From Megaustenia siamemsis (lineage: Eukaryota; Mollusca; Gastropoda; Stylommatophora; Ariophantidae): DNA of 64,000 bases. Each line of letters starts with the position of its first letter. The first letter of the stretch is position 1. A program made the translations under genes and the position numbers. Below the pieces are notes generated by a model that had not been told where the DNA came from, ran no database searches, and saw only the letters and a program-made list of their open reading frames with translations. This document shows positions 1 through 11,170 of this stretch, piece by piece. The stretch spans positions 10,996,811-11,060,810 of the forward strand of contig JAVIAB010000102.1 in NCBI GenBank assembly GCA_032433765.1, read 5' to 3'.

Positions 1-20
1 AACAGACGGCATAGTGTCTG

Positions 21-484
21 ACATCATCATTGTGTGCCGTGTCCGCATCGGAGGTTGGCTAGACTGATGTATGAGCCCCGCGGTTATCCAGACCGTCATG
101 TTGTATTGTTATTGACGTTTACATCATCATCATTGAGTGCCGCTTCCACATCGAAGGTTGGCTACCATGGAGCGTCATACAGCACTTTCTCTTGCATTGA
201 TGGTGAAGGTTGTCAGAGGCAGACTTGACTATCTTTTGATATTACTTGTCCATGTTAGTCTTGGTCTGCCTCTTTTACCCCGTATTTTCCCTTACAGGAT
301 TACTTTTATTAGGCTGCTGTGTCTTTTAACATGCTCCAAAAGTCTTATTTGTCTTGTTTTAATTGTGTTTAGTAGTTCTCTTTTCACTTTTAGTTGTTTT
401 AAGACTTCATCGTTTGTTTTTCTTTCCTTCCATCGAAATTCTTCTTATTCTTCTATGAATCCACATTTCAAAGGCTTGAGTGGC
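21..484 (-). mobile_element. Two L-E LINE 3' fragments in tandem
   Basis: Two copies of the L-E 3' end (near 21-66 and 107-484), each starting with (CAT)n followed by the reverse complement of TGGTAGCCAACCTTCGATG. The second continues into antisense reverse-transcriptase C-terminal sequence also present at 14480-15180. Both are truncated. Confidence 0.7.
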
Positions 485-824
485 TGATAAGGAATGCAGT
501 AATTATTGTTATTTATTACCAGCTGGGTATAACTACACGGCGGTTGAGCTGAAATTGATGGTCCAAAATGAAATCAATTCAGCTGACTAATTAGATAAAC
601 ATCACCGGGAGTGGTCTCTGACCGGCGCGTGGCTGGCCCTGTTGTTAAGAATCAGGTATTGTGTCACCTGGTGACCGCGTGTCGTTCAGGATACATGACA
701 TCTGTACAAGTTTGGATGCTGTAATTAGAATGTTTAAATTCTTGTAATTAAGATTCCCTCTGTGAAATGTTTAGCCAAATTACGTCTATTCCACTTTTTT
801 CCATTTCCCCTGCTGGTGTCCAAT
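485..824. other. No recognisable feature
   Basis: Mixed-composition sequence with no long frame, no tandem repeat and no match to the families elsewhere in the window. Confidence 0.5.
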
Positions 825-930
825 CTTTTCTTCTTCTACCTTTCAGCTCCCTGTGGAGCATAGTTCGTCAACAAACATTTTCCGAACCGTCCCATTTCGA
901 GCCATTGTGAAGATCGCTCCAGGTCTCCCC
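825..930 (-). mobile_element. L-D LINE 3' terminal scrap
   Basis: Contains CTTCTTCTACCTTTCAGCTC followed by CTGTGGAGCATAG, the reverse complement of the L-D terminus seen at 22465-22800 and 49757. It is diverged and short. Confidence 0.6.
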
Positions 931-1049
931 CTTCTTTTTATCCCCGACTCTCACTGCGCGTGTTTAAGAAGGCACGCGCTCACGAGCCACCTTCGTGTCA
1001 TCTATGAATAGTTAAAGTAACAAGCACGTTGACCTGGTCAGTGTTTAAA

Positions 1050-1301
1050 GCAAAGGAAAGTACCCCCGTCACGCCAAGTGGCGTATAGGGAATATGGTGT
1101 TTGTGACCATACTTGCACAGACCTTCAGCACATGATTTTTGGGGTAATGTGGTCGGTATTATGCCCATACCGCTTTACTTTCCCAGAAAAAATCCGGTAC
1201 CCATTAAGGGCTGGGTGAACCGAAAGCCGCCGATTGGGATCGAGCCTTACCACTTGTCCTTTGTAGTCTAGTTCACTAACCACTGAGCTATCGCGACTCT
1301 T
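1050..1301 (-). mobile_element. S-A SINE (tRNA-headed)
   Basis: Minus-strand copy running from GTACCCCCGTCACGCCAAG to GAGCTATCGCGACTC. The head has A-box-like TAGCTCAGTGG and B-box-like sequence. It is diverged from the younger copies, for example in CACCATACTTGCACAG. Confidence 0.85.
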
Positions 1302-1319
1302 TTGGTCAGTGTTTACTTT

Positions 1320-1752
1320 GAATGTATTTAGTTTGACGCCTAAAAGGACCCTAGATGCAAGAACAATAAGATAAATAACCTCTACTGAGATGGAATGTGT
1401 TAGGCGAATGGCAGAAAACAGACTGTGAGATAAGATCAGAAATGAAGAACTGAGAAAAAAGCTAGGAATAGCCCCCGTCATATAATATATAAGGAAACAA
1501 CAGATAAATTTGTTTGGCCACGTGACACCGCAGAAAGATCAAACCATAACACAACGAGCCTTGAACAAACGTTGTAAGAACACCAGACCCAAAGGTCGAC
1601 CACGAAAAAAATGGATCGATGGAATATTAGAAGCACAAGGAAACATAACAGCAGCAGAGGCGAACAGAAGAGCAAAAGCCCGCAAATTATATCTCCCCTC
1701 GACGCTGAAAGGCAGATGAGGAAGGAAAGAAGGAGAAGAAGACACATAAAAC
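1320..1752 (+). mobile_element. L-C LINE 3' fragment
   Basis: Translated pieces include RNEELRKKLGIAP, TRPKGRPRKKWIDGILEAQG and ITAAEANRRAKARKLYLPS, the basic C-terminal region of an RTE-like reverse transcriptase. It has frame breaks and ends near CGACGCTGAAAGGCAGATGA plus a purine-rich tail. The same family lies at 51920, 43067 and, reversed, 54700. Confidence 0.8.
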
Positions 1753-1917
1753 CGCGCGGAGAAGAATATGAATCAACCGAGGCGGCTTCACCGACCTCCA
1801 GTCCAGAAAAAAAAAGTTTAGTCCTTCGGTGAATGGATAAGAGTGTTCGTGTCTATGGTTGCTGCTGCTCGCTGGTGAGAGTACGAATATCGTTGTCGGA
1901 TTGCGTTTCTTTTGCAG
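1753..1917. other. No recognisable feature
   Basis: Short unique-looking sequence between the L-C tail and the tandem array. Confidence 0.4.
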
Positions 1918-4200
1918 ATGTTACTCTCACCACAGCCCGTCGGAACGAATCTTTATCTCTCTATCTAGCCAGATCTCCCATATAACTTTTATCTCACCAC
2001 AGCTCGTATGAAAGAATCTCTGTCTCTATCTAGCCAGATCTCCCATATAACATTTATCTCACCACAGCTCGTCGGAAAGAATCTCTGTCTAGCCAGATCT
2101 CCCACATAACATTTATCTCACCACAGCCCGTCGGAAAGAATCTCTGTCTAGCCAGATCTCCCACATAACATTTATCTCACCACAGCCCGTCGGAAAGAAT
2201 CTCTGTCTAGCCAGATCTCCCACATAACATTTATCTCACCACAGCCCGTCGGAAAGAATCTCTGTCTAGCCAGATCTCCCACATAACATTTATCTCACCA
2301 CAGCCCGCCGGAAAGAATCTCTGTCTAGCCAGATCTCCCACATAACATTTATCTCACCACAGCTCGTCGGAAAGAATTTCTATCTCTATCTAGCAAGATC
2401 TCCCACATAACATTTATCTCACTACAGCTCGTCGGAAAGAATTTCTATCTCTATCTAGCAAGATCTCCCACATAACATTTATCTCACCACAACCCGTCGG
2501 AACGAATCTCTATCTATCCTGATCTCCCACATAACATTTATCTCACCACAGCTCGTCGGAAAAAATCTCTATCTCTATCTAGCCAGAATTCCCACAGAAC
2601 TTTTATCTCACCACAGCTCGTCTAAAAGAACCTATATCTCCCTATCTATCCAGATCTCCCATGAAACATTTATCTCACCACATCCCGTCTGAAAGATTCT
2701 CTATCTAGCCAGAACTCCCACAGAACATTTATCTCGCCACATCCCGTCTGAAATATTCTCTATCTAGCCAGAACTCCCACAGAACATTTATCTCACCACA
2801 GCTCCTATGAAAGAATCTCTATCTCTATCTAGCCAGAACTCTCACAGAACTTTTATCTCACTACAGCTCGTCGGAAATAATCTCTATCTAGCCAGAACTC
2901 CCACAGAACTTTTATCTCACCACAGCCCGTCGGAAATAATCTCTATCTCTATCTAGCCAGAACTCCCACAGAACTTTTATCTCACCACAGCCCGTCGAAA
3001 AGAATCTCTATCTCCCTATCTATCCAGATCTTCCATAGAATATTTATCTCACCAAAGCCCGTCGGAAAGAATCTCTATCTCTAGCCAGATCTCCCACATA
3101 ACTTTTATCTCACCACAGCTCGTATAAAAGAATCTCTGTCTCTATCTACCCAGATCTCCCATAGAACTTTTATCTCACCACAGCTCGTCTGAAAGAATCT
3201 CTGTTTCTATCTATCAAGATCTACCAAAGAACTTTTATCTCACCACAGCCCGTCGGAAATAATCTCTATCTCTCTATCTATCCAGATCTCCCATAGAACA
3301 GTTATCTCACCACAGCTCGTCTGAAAGAATCTCTGTTTCTATCTATCAAGATCTACAAAGAACTTTTATCTCACCACAGCCCGTCGGAAAGAATCTCTAT
3401 CTCTCTATCTATCCAGATCTCCCATAGAACATTTATCTCACCACAGGCCGTCGCAAAGAATTTATGTCTCTATCTAGCCGGATCTCCCAAAGAACTTTTA
3501 TCTCCACAGCTCGTCTGAAAGAATCTCTATCTCTATCTAGCCGGATCTCCGAAAGAACTTTTATCTCACCACAGGCCGTCGCAAAGAATCTCTGTCTCTA
3601 TCTCTATCTAGCCAGATTTCCCAAAGAACTTTTATCTCACCACAGCTCGTCTGAAAGAATCTCTGTGTCTATCTAGCCGGATCTCCCAAAGAACTTTTAT
3701 CTCACCACAGGCCGTCGCAAAGAATCTCTGTCTCTATCTAGACAGATCTCCCACAGAACTTTTATCTCACCACAGCTCGTCTGAAAGAATCTCTGTCTCT
3801 ATCTAGCCGGATCTCCCACAGAACTTTTATCTCACCACAGGCCGTCGCAAAGAATCTCTATCTCTATCTAGCCAGATCTCCCAAAGTACATTTATCTCTT
3901 CACAGCCCGTCTAAAAGAATCTCTGTCTCTATCTAGCCAGATCTCTCATAGAACATTTATCTCACCACAGGCCGTCGGAAAGAATCTCTATCTCTCTATC
4001 TATCCAGATCTCCCATAGAACATTTATCTCACCACAGGCCGTCGGAAAGAATCTCTATCTCTCTATCTATCCAGATCTCTCATAGAACATTTATCTCACC
4101 ACAGGCCGTCGGAAAGAATCTCTATCTCTCTATCTATCCAGATCTCTCATAGAACATTTATCTCACCACAGCCCGTCGGAAAGAATCTCTGTCTCTAGCC
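1918..4200 (-). repeat. 59-65 bp minisatellite array (P repeat), locus 1
   Basis: About 36 units containing AGATCTCCCACATAACATTT and CACAGCCCGTCGGAAAGAAT. On the minus strand one unit reads as the C-terminal end of LINE L-F (GDLARDRDSFRRAVVNVT). L-F coding sequence sits directly on its 5' side at 4200-4490. Unit length varies through a TCTATC expansion. Confidence 0.9.
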
Positions 4201-4490
4201 AAATCACCAATTTCTTCTGTTGACATGTTCAATGTCTCTTTGATATCCCGAAACCATCTTTTTGGTCTGCCCCTGTCTCGATTTTTCAGGAACTATGCCC
4301 TCCATTATTCCGCTTTCAAGAACACTGTGTCATTTGATGTGGCCATGGTATTTTAGTTTTTTTTTCGTGTAAGATGTTGTTTATGAGGCACCTCTTTTTA
4401 ATTGTTAGTCCTATTAATATGTCTTCATTGCTCTTTTTCGTTATCCAAGGTGTCCGAAGTATTTTTCAATGATGAATTTTGTTCTGAGTG
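4200..4490 (-). mobile_element. L-F LINE reverse-transcriptase C-terminal remnant
   Basis: Minus-strand translation gives KILRTPWITKKSNEDIL, KKLKYHGHIK and EGIVPEKSRQGQTKKM, matching the post-catalytic region of RTE-like LINE proteins with stops and shifts. It is squeezed between two arrays: the P array on its 3' side and the 30 bp array on its 5' side. Confidence 0.75.
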
Positions 4491-4494
4491 AGCA

Positions 4495-6470
4495 CATTTT
4501 CTTCACTGTAAGCATCTATGTATTCATTTTCTTCACTGTAAGCATCTATGTATTCATTTTCTTCACTGTAAGCATCCATGTATTCATTTTCTTCACTGTA
4601 AGCATCTATGTATTCATTTTCTTCACTGTAAGCATCTATGTATTCATTTTCTTCACTGTAAGCATCTATGTATTCATTTTCTTCACTGTAAGCATCCATG
4701 TATTCATTTTCTTCACTGTAAGCATCCATGTATTCATTTTCTTCACTGTAAGCATCCATGTATTCATTTTCTTCACTGTAAGCATCCATGTATTCATTTT
4801 CTTCCCTGTAAGGGTCTACGTATTCATTTTCTTCCCTGTAAGGATCTACGTATTCATTTTCTTCCCTGTAAGGATCTACGTATTCATTTTTTTCACTGTA
4901 AGGATCTACGTATTCATTTTCTTTACTGTAAGGATCTACGTATTCATTTTCTTTACTGTAAGGATCTACGTATTCATTTTCTTTACTGTAAGGATCTACG
5001 TATTCATTTTCTTTACTGTAAGGATCTACGTATTCATTTTCTTCACTGTAAGGATCTACGTATTCATTTTCTTCACTGTAAGCATCCATGTATTCATTTT
5101 CTTGAATGTAAACATCCACGTATCCATTTTCTTTACTGTAAGGATCTACGTATTCATTTTCTTTACTGTAAGGATCTACGTATTCATTTTCTTTACTGTA
5201 AGGATCTACGTATTCATTTTCTTTACTGTAAGGACCTACGTATTCATTTTCTTTACTGTAAGGATCTACGTATTCATTTTCTTTACTGTAAGGATCTACG
5301 TATTCATTTTCTTTACTGTAAGGACCTACGTATTCATTTTCTTTACTGTAAGGATCTACGTATTCATTTTCTTTACTGTAAGGATCTACGTATTCATTTT
5401 CTTTACTGTAAGGATCTACGTATTCATTTTCTTTACTGTAAGGATCTACGTATTCATTTTCTTTACTGTAAGGATCTACGTATTCATTTTCTTTACTGTA
5501 AGGATCTACGTATTCATTTTCTTTACTGTAAGGATCTACGTATTCATTTTCTTTACTGTAAGGATCTACGTATTCATTTTCTTTACTGTAAGGATCTACG
5601 TATTCATTTTCTTTACTGTAAGGATCTACGTATTCATTTTCTTCACTGTAAGCATCCATGTATTCATTTTCTTCACTGTAAGCATCCATGTATTCATTTT
5701 CTTCACTGTAAGCATCCATGTATTCATTTTCTTCACTGTAAGCATCCATGTATTCATTTTCTTCACTGTAAGCATCCATGTATTCACTTCCTCACTGTAA
5801 GCATCCATGTATTCACTTCCTCACTGTAAGCATCCATGTATTCATTTTCTTCACTGTAAGCATCCATGTATTAATTTTCTTCACTGTAAGCATCCATGTA
5901 TTCACTTCCTCACTGTAAGCATCCATGTATTCATTTTCTTCACTGTAAGCATCCATGTATTCACTTCCTCACTGTAAGCATCCATGTATTCATTTTCTTC
6001 ACTGTAAGCATCCATGTATTCACTTCCTCACTGTAAGCATCCATGTATTCATTTTCTTCACTGTAAGCATCCATGTATTCATTTTCTTCACTGTAAGCAT
6101 CCATGTATTCATTTTCTTCACTGTAAGCATCCATGTATTCACTTCCTCACTGTAAGCATCCATGTATTCACTTCCTCACTGTAAGCATCCATGTATTCAT
6201 TTTCTTCACTGTAAGCATCCATGTATTCATTTTCTTCACTGTAAGCATCCATGTATTCATTTTCTTCACTGTAAGCATCCATGTATTCACTTCCTCACTG
6301 TAAGCATCCATGTATTCACTTCCTCACTGTAAGCATCCATGTATTCACTTCCTCACTGTAAGCATCCATGTATTCACTTCCTCACTGTAAGCATCCATGT
6401 ATTCACTTCCTCACTGTAAGCATCCATGTATTCACTTCCTCACTGTAAGCATCCATGTATTAATTTTCTT
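4495..6470. repeat. 30 bp minisatellite array (with 29 bp variants)
   Basis: About 66 units such as CATTTTCTTCACTGTAAGC plus ATCCATGTATT. The first 1.3 kb is all 30 bp units, so both strands stay open (a minus-strand decapeptide ENEYMDAYSE repeat of 437 residues). From about 5785 many 29 bp units (CACTTCCTC...) break the frame. Sub-variants such as GGATCTACG versus GCATCCATG form blocks. I do not call it a gene. Confidence 0.95.
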
Positions 6471-6530
6471 CTTAGCTAAAGACATTCTTGACGAATACAA
6501 AGGAAATGTGAACATGAGTATGTTGATTAT

Positions 6531-6710
6531 GTGAGGAGTGGAAGCCAATGGGTTTGTGTGTATGTGGGAGTATGGGGAAATGAGAGAGCGGACAGGCTAG
6601 CTAGTCGTGCTATCGTTGAAAACGTTCAACCAGCGGATAGGGCGGATATCATTAATTCCCTCCGAGATGTGTGTAGCGCACAGGACTTCGACAACCTTGA
6701 GCCCACTTAA
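6531..6710 (+). pseudogene. RNase H domain remnant of a retroelement
   Basis: The frame reads VRSGSQWVCVYVGVWGNERA followed by DRLASRAIVENVQPADRADI. GxxGNERADRLA is the conserved C-terminal RNase H motif with its catalytic aspartate. The upstream part of the domain is missing, and the frame stops after NLEPT. It is probably from an RNase H-bearing LINE or a related gene. Confidence 0.65.
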
Positions 6711-6802
6711 CTCCTTCGGATGAAGGAGATGGGAGTTAAGATTGGTACAGCCAGAAACGAGAAACGTAGTGGGCGTGTAAGAAAATGAAGGTAAATGTAA
6801 AG

Positions 6803-7118
6803 GTAAAGTACGAGACTTGAACCGGCGTCTTAACACGCGAGTTTCCACCCATATGTGCTCGGCCGCCTATCAAGACGTGTTCGGAGACTTCTGGATAGTG
6901 TCGCTTCAAGTATCGAAACGATGCGAGACAACATTCCTCACCTTTCCAGGGTAATACCCTGGTACCCATTTCTTCCAACGGCTGGGTCGACCGTGGGGGT
7001 AATTTTTTTTTTCCAACCACGAGTACAATTCACACTGCTCCCAGCGGGAATCGAACACGGGTTGTCCGAACGTCGGTAGTCCAGTCGCGTGGTTTTCCCA
7101 ACTAGGCTACCGAGGCCC
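6803..7118 (-). mobile_element. S-C SINE (tRNA-headed), near full length
   Basis: Minus-strand copy. The tRNA-like head at the right contains the reverse complement of GTGTTCGATTCCCGCTGG (B box). The body contains CACCCATATGTGCTCGGCCG and GATAGTGTCGCTTCAAG, shared with 10619-10940 and 37208-37398. Confidence 0.8.
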
Positions 7119-7238
7119 CAAAAGACTTATCAACCAACACAGAATTGTAGTCGTCAGTCGCTGGACACTGCGGGACTTGCTGAGGAGTTTATCTCAGCAC
7201 CTATGGACATGTTCGGAGCGCAATGATGATGACCCCTA

Positions 7239-7409
7239 AATAACTCAATGACTCAATGACTCAATAACTCAATAACTCAATAACTCAATAACTCAATGAC
7301 TCAATAACTCAATAACTCAATGACTCAATAACTCAATAACTCAATAACTCAATAACTCAATAACTCAATGACTCAATAACTCAATAACTCAATGACTCAA
7401 TAACTCAAT
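7239..7409. repeat. Octanucleotide array (AATAACTC)n
   Basis: About 21 units of AATAACTC with AATGACTC variants. Each variant creates TGACTCA. Confidence 0.95.
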
Positions 7410-7429
7410 TTATTTCACTTCTACATATT

Positions 7430-7672
7430 ATGGTGTTAGTGTTTAAATTTATCTATGACCACATCACCATTTTCAGTGATGTGGTCGGTATCATGCCAGG
7501 CCGCCTTCACTTCCCAGAAAGAAATATATAGTATCCAGTTTTAGAGGCTGGGTGAACCCGGAGCCTTGAGATCCGACAAAAAAATTTCCTCTGTCTCTGA
7601 GAATCGAATCCAAATCCTTCTGATAAGAAAGCGAGCACACTAACATTCCTCGCCGCTTAGGCTCCAAAGTCG
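7430..7672 (-). mobile_element. S-A-related SINE with a different tRNA-like head
   Basis: The body (GATGTGGTCGGTATCATGCC, CTTCACTTCCCAGAAAG, GGCTGGGTGAACCC) matches S-A. The head on the right is not the S-A head: on the minus strand it reads GGAGCCTAAGCGGCGAGGAA with B-box-like GGATTCGATTCTC. It is diverged. Confidence 0.6.
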
Positions 7673-7779
7673 GATGTGACTGGTCAAAATAAGTATATAT
7701 CAGAGATGCATATAAAATGTGACGCGACGCAATATTTATTTAGGTAAAGTAAGAAGGAATGAGGAATGCGAGGACGACA

Positions 7780-8078
7780 TTTTTTTTTTTAGTTCGTCAG
7801 TTGATGAAGTCCCTAGAGACTAGGAACTGAGTTTTGCGTGTTAATCAATTTTTCCCTGGCAGCTGTGTGCACAGGGTCCCTCGCCGCACAGGCAGATAAC
7901 TCCGACTTCGGAGGTACTCATATTTTTTCCGTCCATGAGTAACTGACGTTTCAAGCCGGGCCTCGCTGCTGAGACCAGGGGTAGTTGCCGCAGAGAGAAA
8001 TCATAAATAAAAATCCCAGCTGGTGCAGCCGGGATTTGAACTCATAACCTCTCTATCTCGAGGCCGGCATCTTGCCTC
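7780..8078 (-). mobile_element. S-B SINE (tRNA-headed)
   Basis: Minus-strand copy with a T-rich left end. The body contains GTGTGCACAGGGTCCCTCGC and GACGTTTCAAGCCGGGCC. The head contains the reverse complement of GGTTCAAATCCCGGCTGCAC-type sequence and truncates at TTGCCTCGA. Confidence 0.85.
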
Positions 8079-8437
8079 GAAGAATGAAGAAAATTAGAGA
8101 AAGAAAGAATTGATTTCTTTATTTTAATCAAAGGGAACTAAATGAGATAATATTAAACGCACAGTTATTTCTTTACGATTATTTCCCTTTATGTGTTTTT
8201 CCTTTCAGGTACTTGTTTCAGGCATATCTTGTGGGGGTTATGTCTACAACTTGGCGACACACGATCCGTCCAACCTCAGACTAATTCTTTCAGGTTATAT
8301 TTAGACCGGAAATGATATCCAAAAAATGAAAGTGAAAATCACTTTCTCATCTTAATCTTGGAACATCTCCGAAATGCTCAATGGAAGTGAATACCCGATA
8401 ATTTATGTTAAAGAACAGGTCATTGGATCCTTCCTCC
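8079..8437. other. No recognisable feature
   Basis: AT-rich, no credible frame or repeat family. Confidence 0.4.
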
Positions 8438-8440
8438 TTC

Positions 8441-8520
<80 letters not shown>

Positions 8521-8753
8521 TTCATCTTCATCATCATCATCATCATCTTCAGTCATAATCATTATCATCATCTTCAGTCATAATCATCATAACAATCATC
8601 ATCATCATTATCATCATCTTCAGTCATAATCATCATCATCATGATCATCATCATCATCATTATCATCATCATCATCGTCATCATCATCTTCAGTCATAAT
8701 CATCATCATCATCTTCAGTCATAATCATCATCATCTTCATCATCATGTTCTAT
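8438..8753 (-). repeat. Expanded (ATG)n tail of an L-A LINE
   Basis: A (CAT)n run followed by compound CATCTTCAGTCATAATCAT units, directly abutting the antisense L-A 3' end (ACCGGTTGGTGTAGGCGACC). Short frames of poly-Asp, Ser or Ile are artefacts of the repeat. Confidence 0.9.
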
Positions 8754-9240
8754 ACCGGTTGGTGTAGGCGACCATGTCCTTCCGCAACCTCGTACTCACA
8801 TGTAAAAAAAGAAAAGTGCCCCGTCACGCCAAGTGGCGCATATGGAATATGGAGTTAGTGACCATAATTTTTACAGACCTTCAGCACATGAAGTTTTTTT
8901 TTTTTGAGGGGGGGGGGGGTAATGTGGTCGGTATTACGCCCGTGCTGATTTACTTTCCAAGAAAAAAAAGTCCGATACCCGTTGAAGGCTGGGTGAAATA
9001 GAAAGCCGTCATTTAGGATCGAACCCGACCTCATCTCATCAGTAGTCCAGTTCACTAACCACTGAGCTATCGCGACTGTTTCCATCCACAGTGCATCGTA
9101 TCAATTCCGTTGTTGACTGTTTTCCATTCCATAACATCACGCTATCTTATGTCTTTGTCGTCCGCGATATCTCTTTCCCTGTATTTTGCCAGTTGTAACC
9201 AAGTAGTTTTCCTCTCTTCATGATGTGCTAGAAAAATTCT
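8754..9240 (-). mobile_element. L-A LINE 3' fragment split by a SINE
   Basis: Antisense L-A sequence occurs at 8754-8797 and resumes at about 9080 (CAGTGCATCGTATCAATTCC, GACTGTTTTCCATTCC, GTCTTTGTCGTCCGCGATA). The S-A element at 8803-9078 separates the two parts. Confidence 0.75.
8803..9078 (-). mobile_element. S-A SINE inserted in L-A
   Basis: Minus-strand copy from GTGCCCCGTCACGCCAAGTG to GAGCTATCGCGACTG, with an internal GGGG/TTTT slippage tract. No clean target-site duplication is seen. Confidence 0.85.
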
Positions 9241-9845
9241 ATGGACTGTCTCTGCTTCTTTTCCCTTCCAAGATTAATTTTAGTAGGCTACTGTGTCTTT
9301 TAACATGGCCCAACAATTTCATATGTCTTGTTTGAACTGTGTTTAATAGTTCTCTGTTCATTTTTAGTTATTTTAAGACTTCATCGTTTGTTTTACTTTT
9401 CTTTCCATAAATTCTTCCTATTTTTATATAAATCTATATTTCAAAGCCTTCAATTTTCTGTTCTGTTTTCTTCTCTAATGTTCATGTTTCTGCGCCATAC
9501 AGGAATGTTGAGAAGATATAACATTTTGATATTCTTAGTTTTAGCCCTGGTGTTCTTTGTTTTGATGTTAGTATATTTTTCATGTCATTAAAATTGCTTT
9601 TTTCCAGTCATATTCGTTTTTTTTTTTTTCAGTTTTACATTTTCCATCACTGGTTATAGTATATCCGAGGTAGTTGTAGTTCTGAACTGTTTTCAGGTCT
9701 ATTCCTCCAACTTTGATATCCACTTATAGGTTTTGAATATTTTCTTTGTTTATGATCATAGTTTCAGTTTTTCTAATGTTCATATCTAATCCATATTTTT
9801 TTGCTTCTCATGCTCTCAGATAACAGCGGAAAATAGGAGGCTCAA
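9240..9845 (-). mobile_element. L-E LINE fragment
   Basis: Antisense of the same reverse-transcriptase C-terminal region as 14480-15180 (shared TTTTCATTTTTAGTTGTTTT-like and ATCACTGGTTATAGTAT segments). Frames are broken. Confidence 0.7.
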
Positions 9846-10044
9846 TGTCAAAAGGAAAAAAAATTAAGCAAACGCCCGCTGCCTGTGCAAAAATTATTAT
9901 ATTACAAGGCAACCCCCATCGAAGTCGGATATGTCGGACCGAAAATGACAGATGTCAGGACACAACGCATTTAACGCGCGAGCGATAAGAAGAAAGAAGA
10001 GTAATTTAATTGCTGTGAACCATCGCAGGACATGGACAGTGTAC

Positions 10045-10459
10045 TCACATGAGGGACTTCCGGTCAATATGGCGGATAGGCGGCAAGAACCATTGAGGCT
10101 CAGTATGAAAAGTGTTCCTTGTTGCAGTTTCCTCATATTCCAAGTCCGGCTTGCTGCCGGAGCTACTGAGTTTAGTGCTCTGTGCACACCGTGAGCTGTG
10201 TTTTTCATACAGATCGTGTGTTTCGCTATTCCGATTGCTTACGATGAATGATAATATCGTATGACGAGGAACAGATGGTTGTGATCACTTTCTGTGCGGT
10301 TTCGCTTTATGTCTTTTGGCGTGTGCTGAGACTCCTATGATTGGTACTGCAGCTAGCTGTCTTTGTTCGGGAGATGAGATATTAATTCGGATGTTTCCAC
10401 TGGCACTGGCGGTTGAGAAATTATGGATTTTAATTCGTTTGGAGTGATACCGATGCCTT
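10045..10459 (-). mobile_element. Family X dispersed repeat, copy 1
   Basis: Minus-strand copy. It includes a peptide-like stretch beginning ITxNELKSIISQPPVPVE and a downstream AHAKRHKAKPH motif. It shares CGTATGACGAGGAACAG-type and GTGCACACCGTGAGCTGTG sequence with 11690-12110 and 24725-25030. It abuts the hexanucleotide array on its 5' side. Function unknown. Confidence 0.6.
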
Positions 10460-10535
10460 CCATAACCATAACCATAACCATAACCATAACCATAACCATA
10501 ACCATAACCATAACCATAACCATGACCATAACCAT
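10460..10535. repeat. Hexanucleotide array (CCATAA)n
   Basis: About 12 units of CCATAA (GGTTAT on the minus strand) at the junction position of family X also occupied by the much larger array at 23939-24724. Confidence 0.95.
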
Positions 10536-10559
10536 GTCTTTTCACAATTCTCTATGTGG

Positions 10560-11170
10560 CATGATATAAAATCTCATGTTGGCTGTTTACCGTGCCATGA
10601 CACCAAACTATCTAGTATCGTGGACCTCGGTAACCTAGTTGTTAAACCACCCGACTGGGCTACCGATGTCCGGACAACCCGTGTTCGATTCTCGCTGGAA
10701 GCAGTGTGAGTTGTACTTGTGGTTGGAAAAAAAAACCCGCAGCCGACAACCGCTGACAGAAATGGGTACCAGGTTAGTACTCTGGGAAGGTGAGGAATGC
10801 CGTCTAGTATCGTGAGTTTCGATGCTTGAAGCGACACTATCCAGAAGTGTCTGAATACATCTGGATAGACGGCTGAGCACATATGGGTGAAAACTCGCAT
10901 GTTAAGATGCCGATTCAAGTCTCGCACTGTACCTTTACTTTATCTAGTATCTTTGTAGTCCGCGATAGTTCCTTGAATTTTCTCACTTGAAACCAATAAC
11001 TTGAACTTTTCTCCTCTCATGATGTGCCCGAAAAGTGTTGATTGTTTCTTTCTGATGTTTTAGAGGAACTCCCTTTTTGTGTTGGCCTCTTTGATAATGT
11101 CCTCATTGGTATTTTTAACTATCCAGGGAACTTTCGACATTCTTCTAAGAAATGCCATCTCCGAGAGCTC
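10560..11170 (-). mobile_element. L-A LINE fragment split by an S-C SINE
   Basis: Antisense L-A sequence occurs at 10560-10618 and 10941-11170 (CTCATGATGTGCCCGAAAAG, GTTGATTGTTTCTTTCTGATG). The two halves are interrupted at TATCTAGTAT. Confidence 0.8.
10619..10940 (+). mobile_element. S-C SINE with 10 bp target-site duplication
   Basis: Head CCTCGGTAACCTAGTTGTTA and B-box-like GTGTTCGATTCTCGCTGG. The element is flanked by exact TATCTAGTAT copies at 10609-10618 and 10941-10950, so both ends and the insertion into L-A are well defined. Confidence 0.85.

Noticed and set aside
345..349. Treating window bases 345-349 as a feature
   Set aside because: The related finding uses protein residue numbers; the actual DNA position is about 41217-41231 on the minus strand, and nothing of note lies at bases 345-349.
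4466..5779. 437-residue minus-strand and 443-residue plus-strand proteins with decapeptide repeats
   Set aside because: Both are readings of the same 30 bp array, which stays open because the unit is a multiple of three; the frame breaks at 29 bp units and no non-repeat domain is attached.
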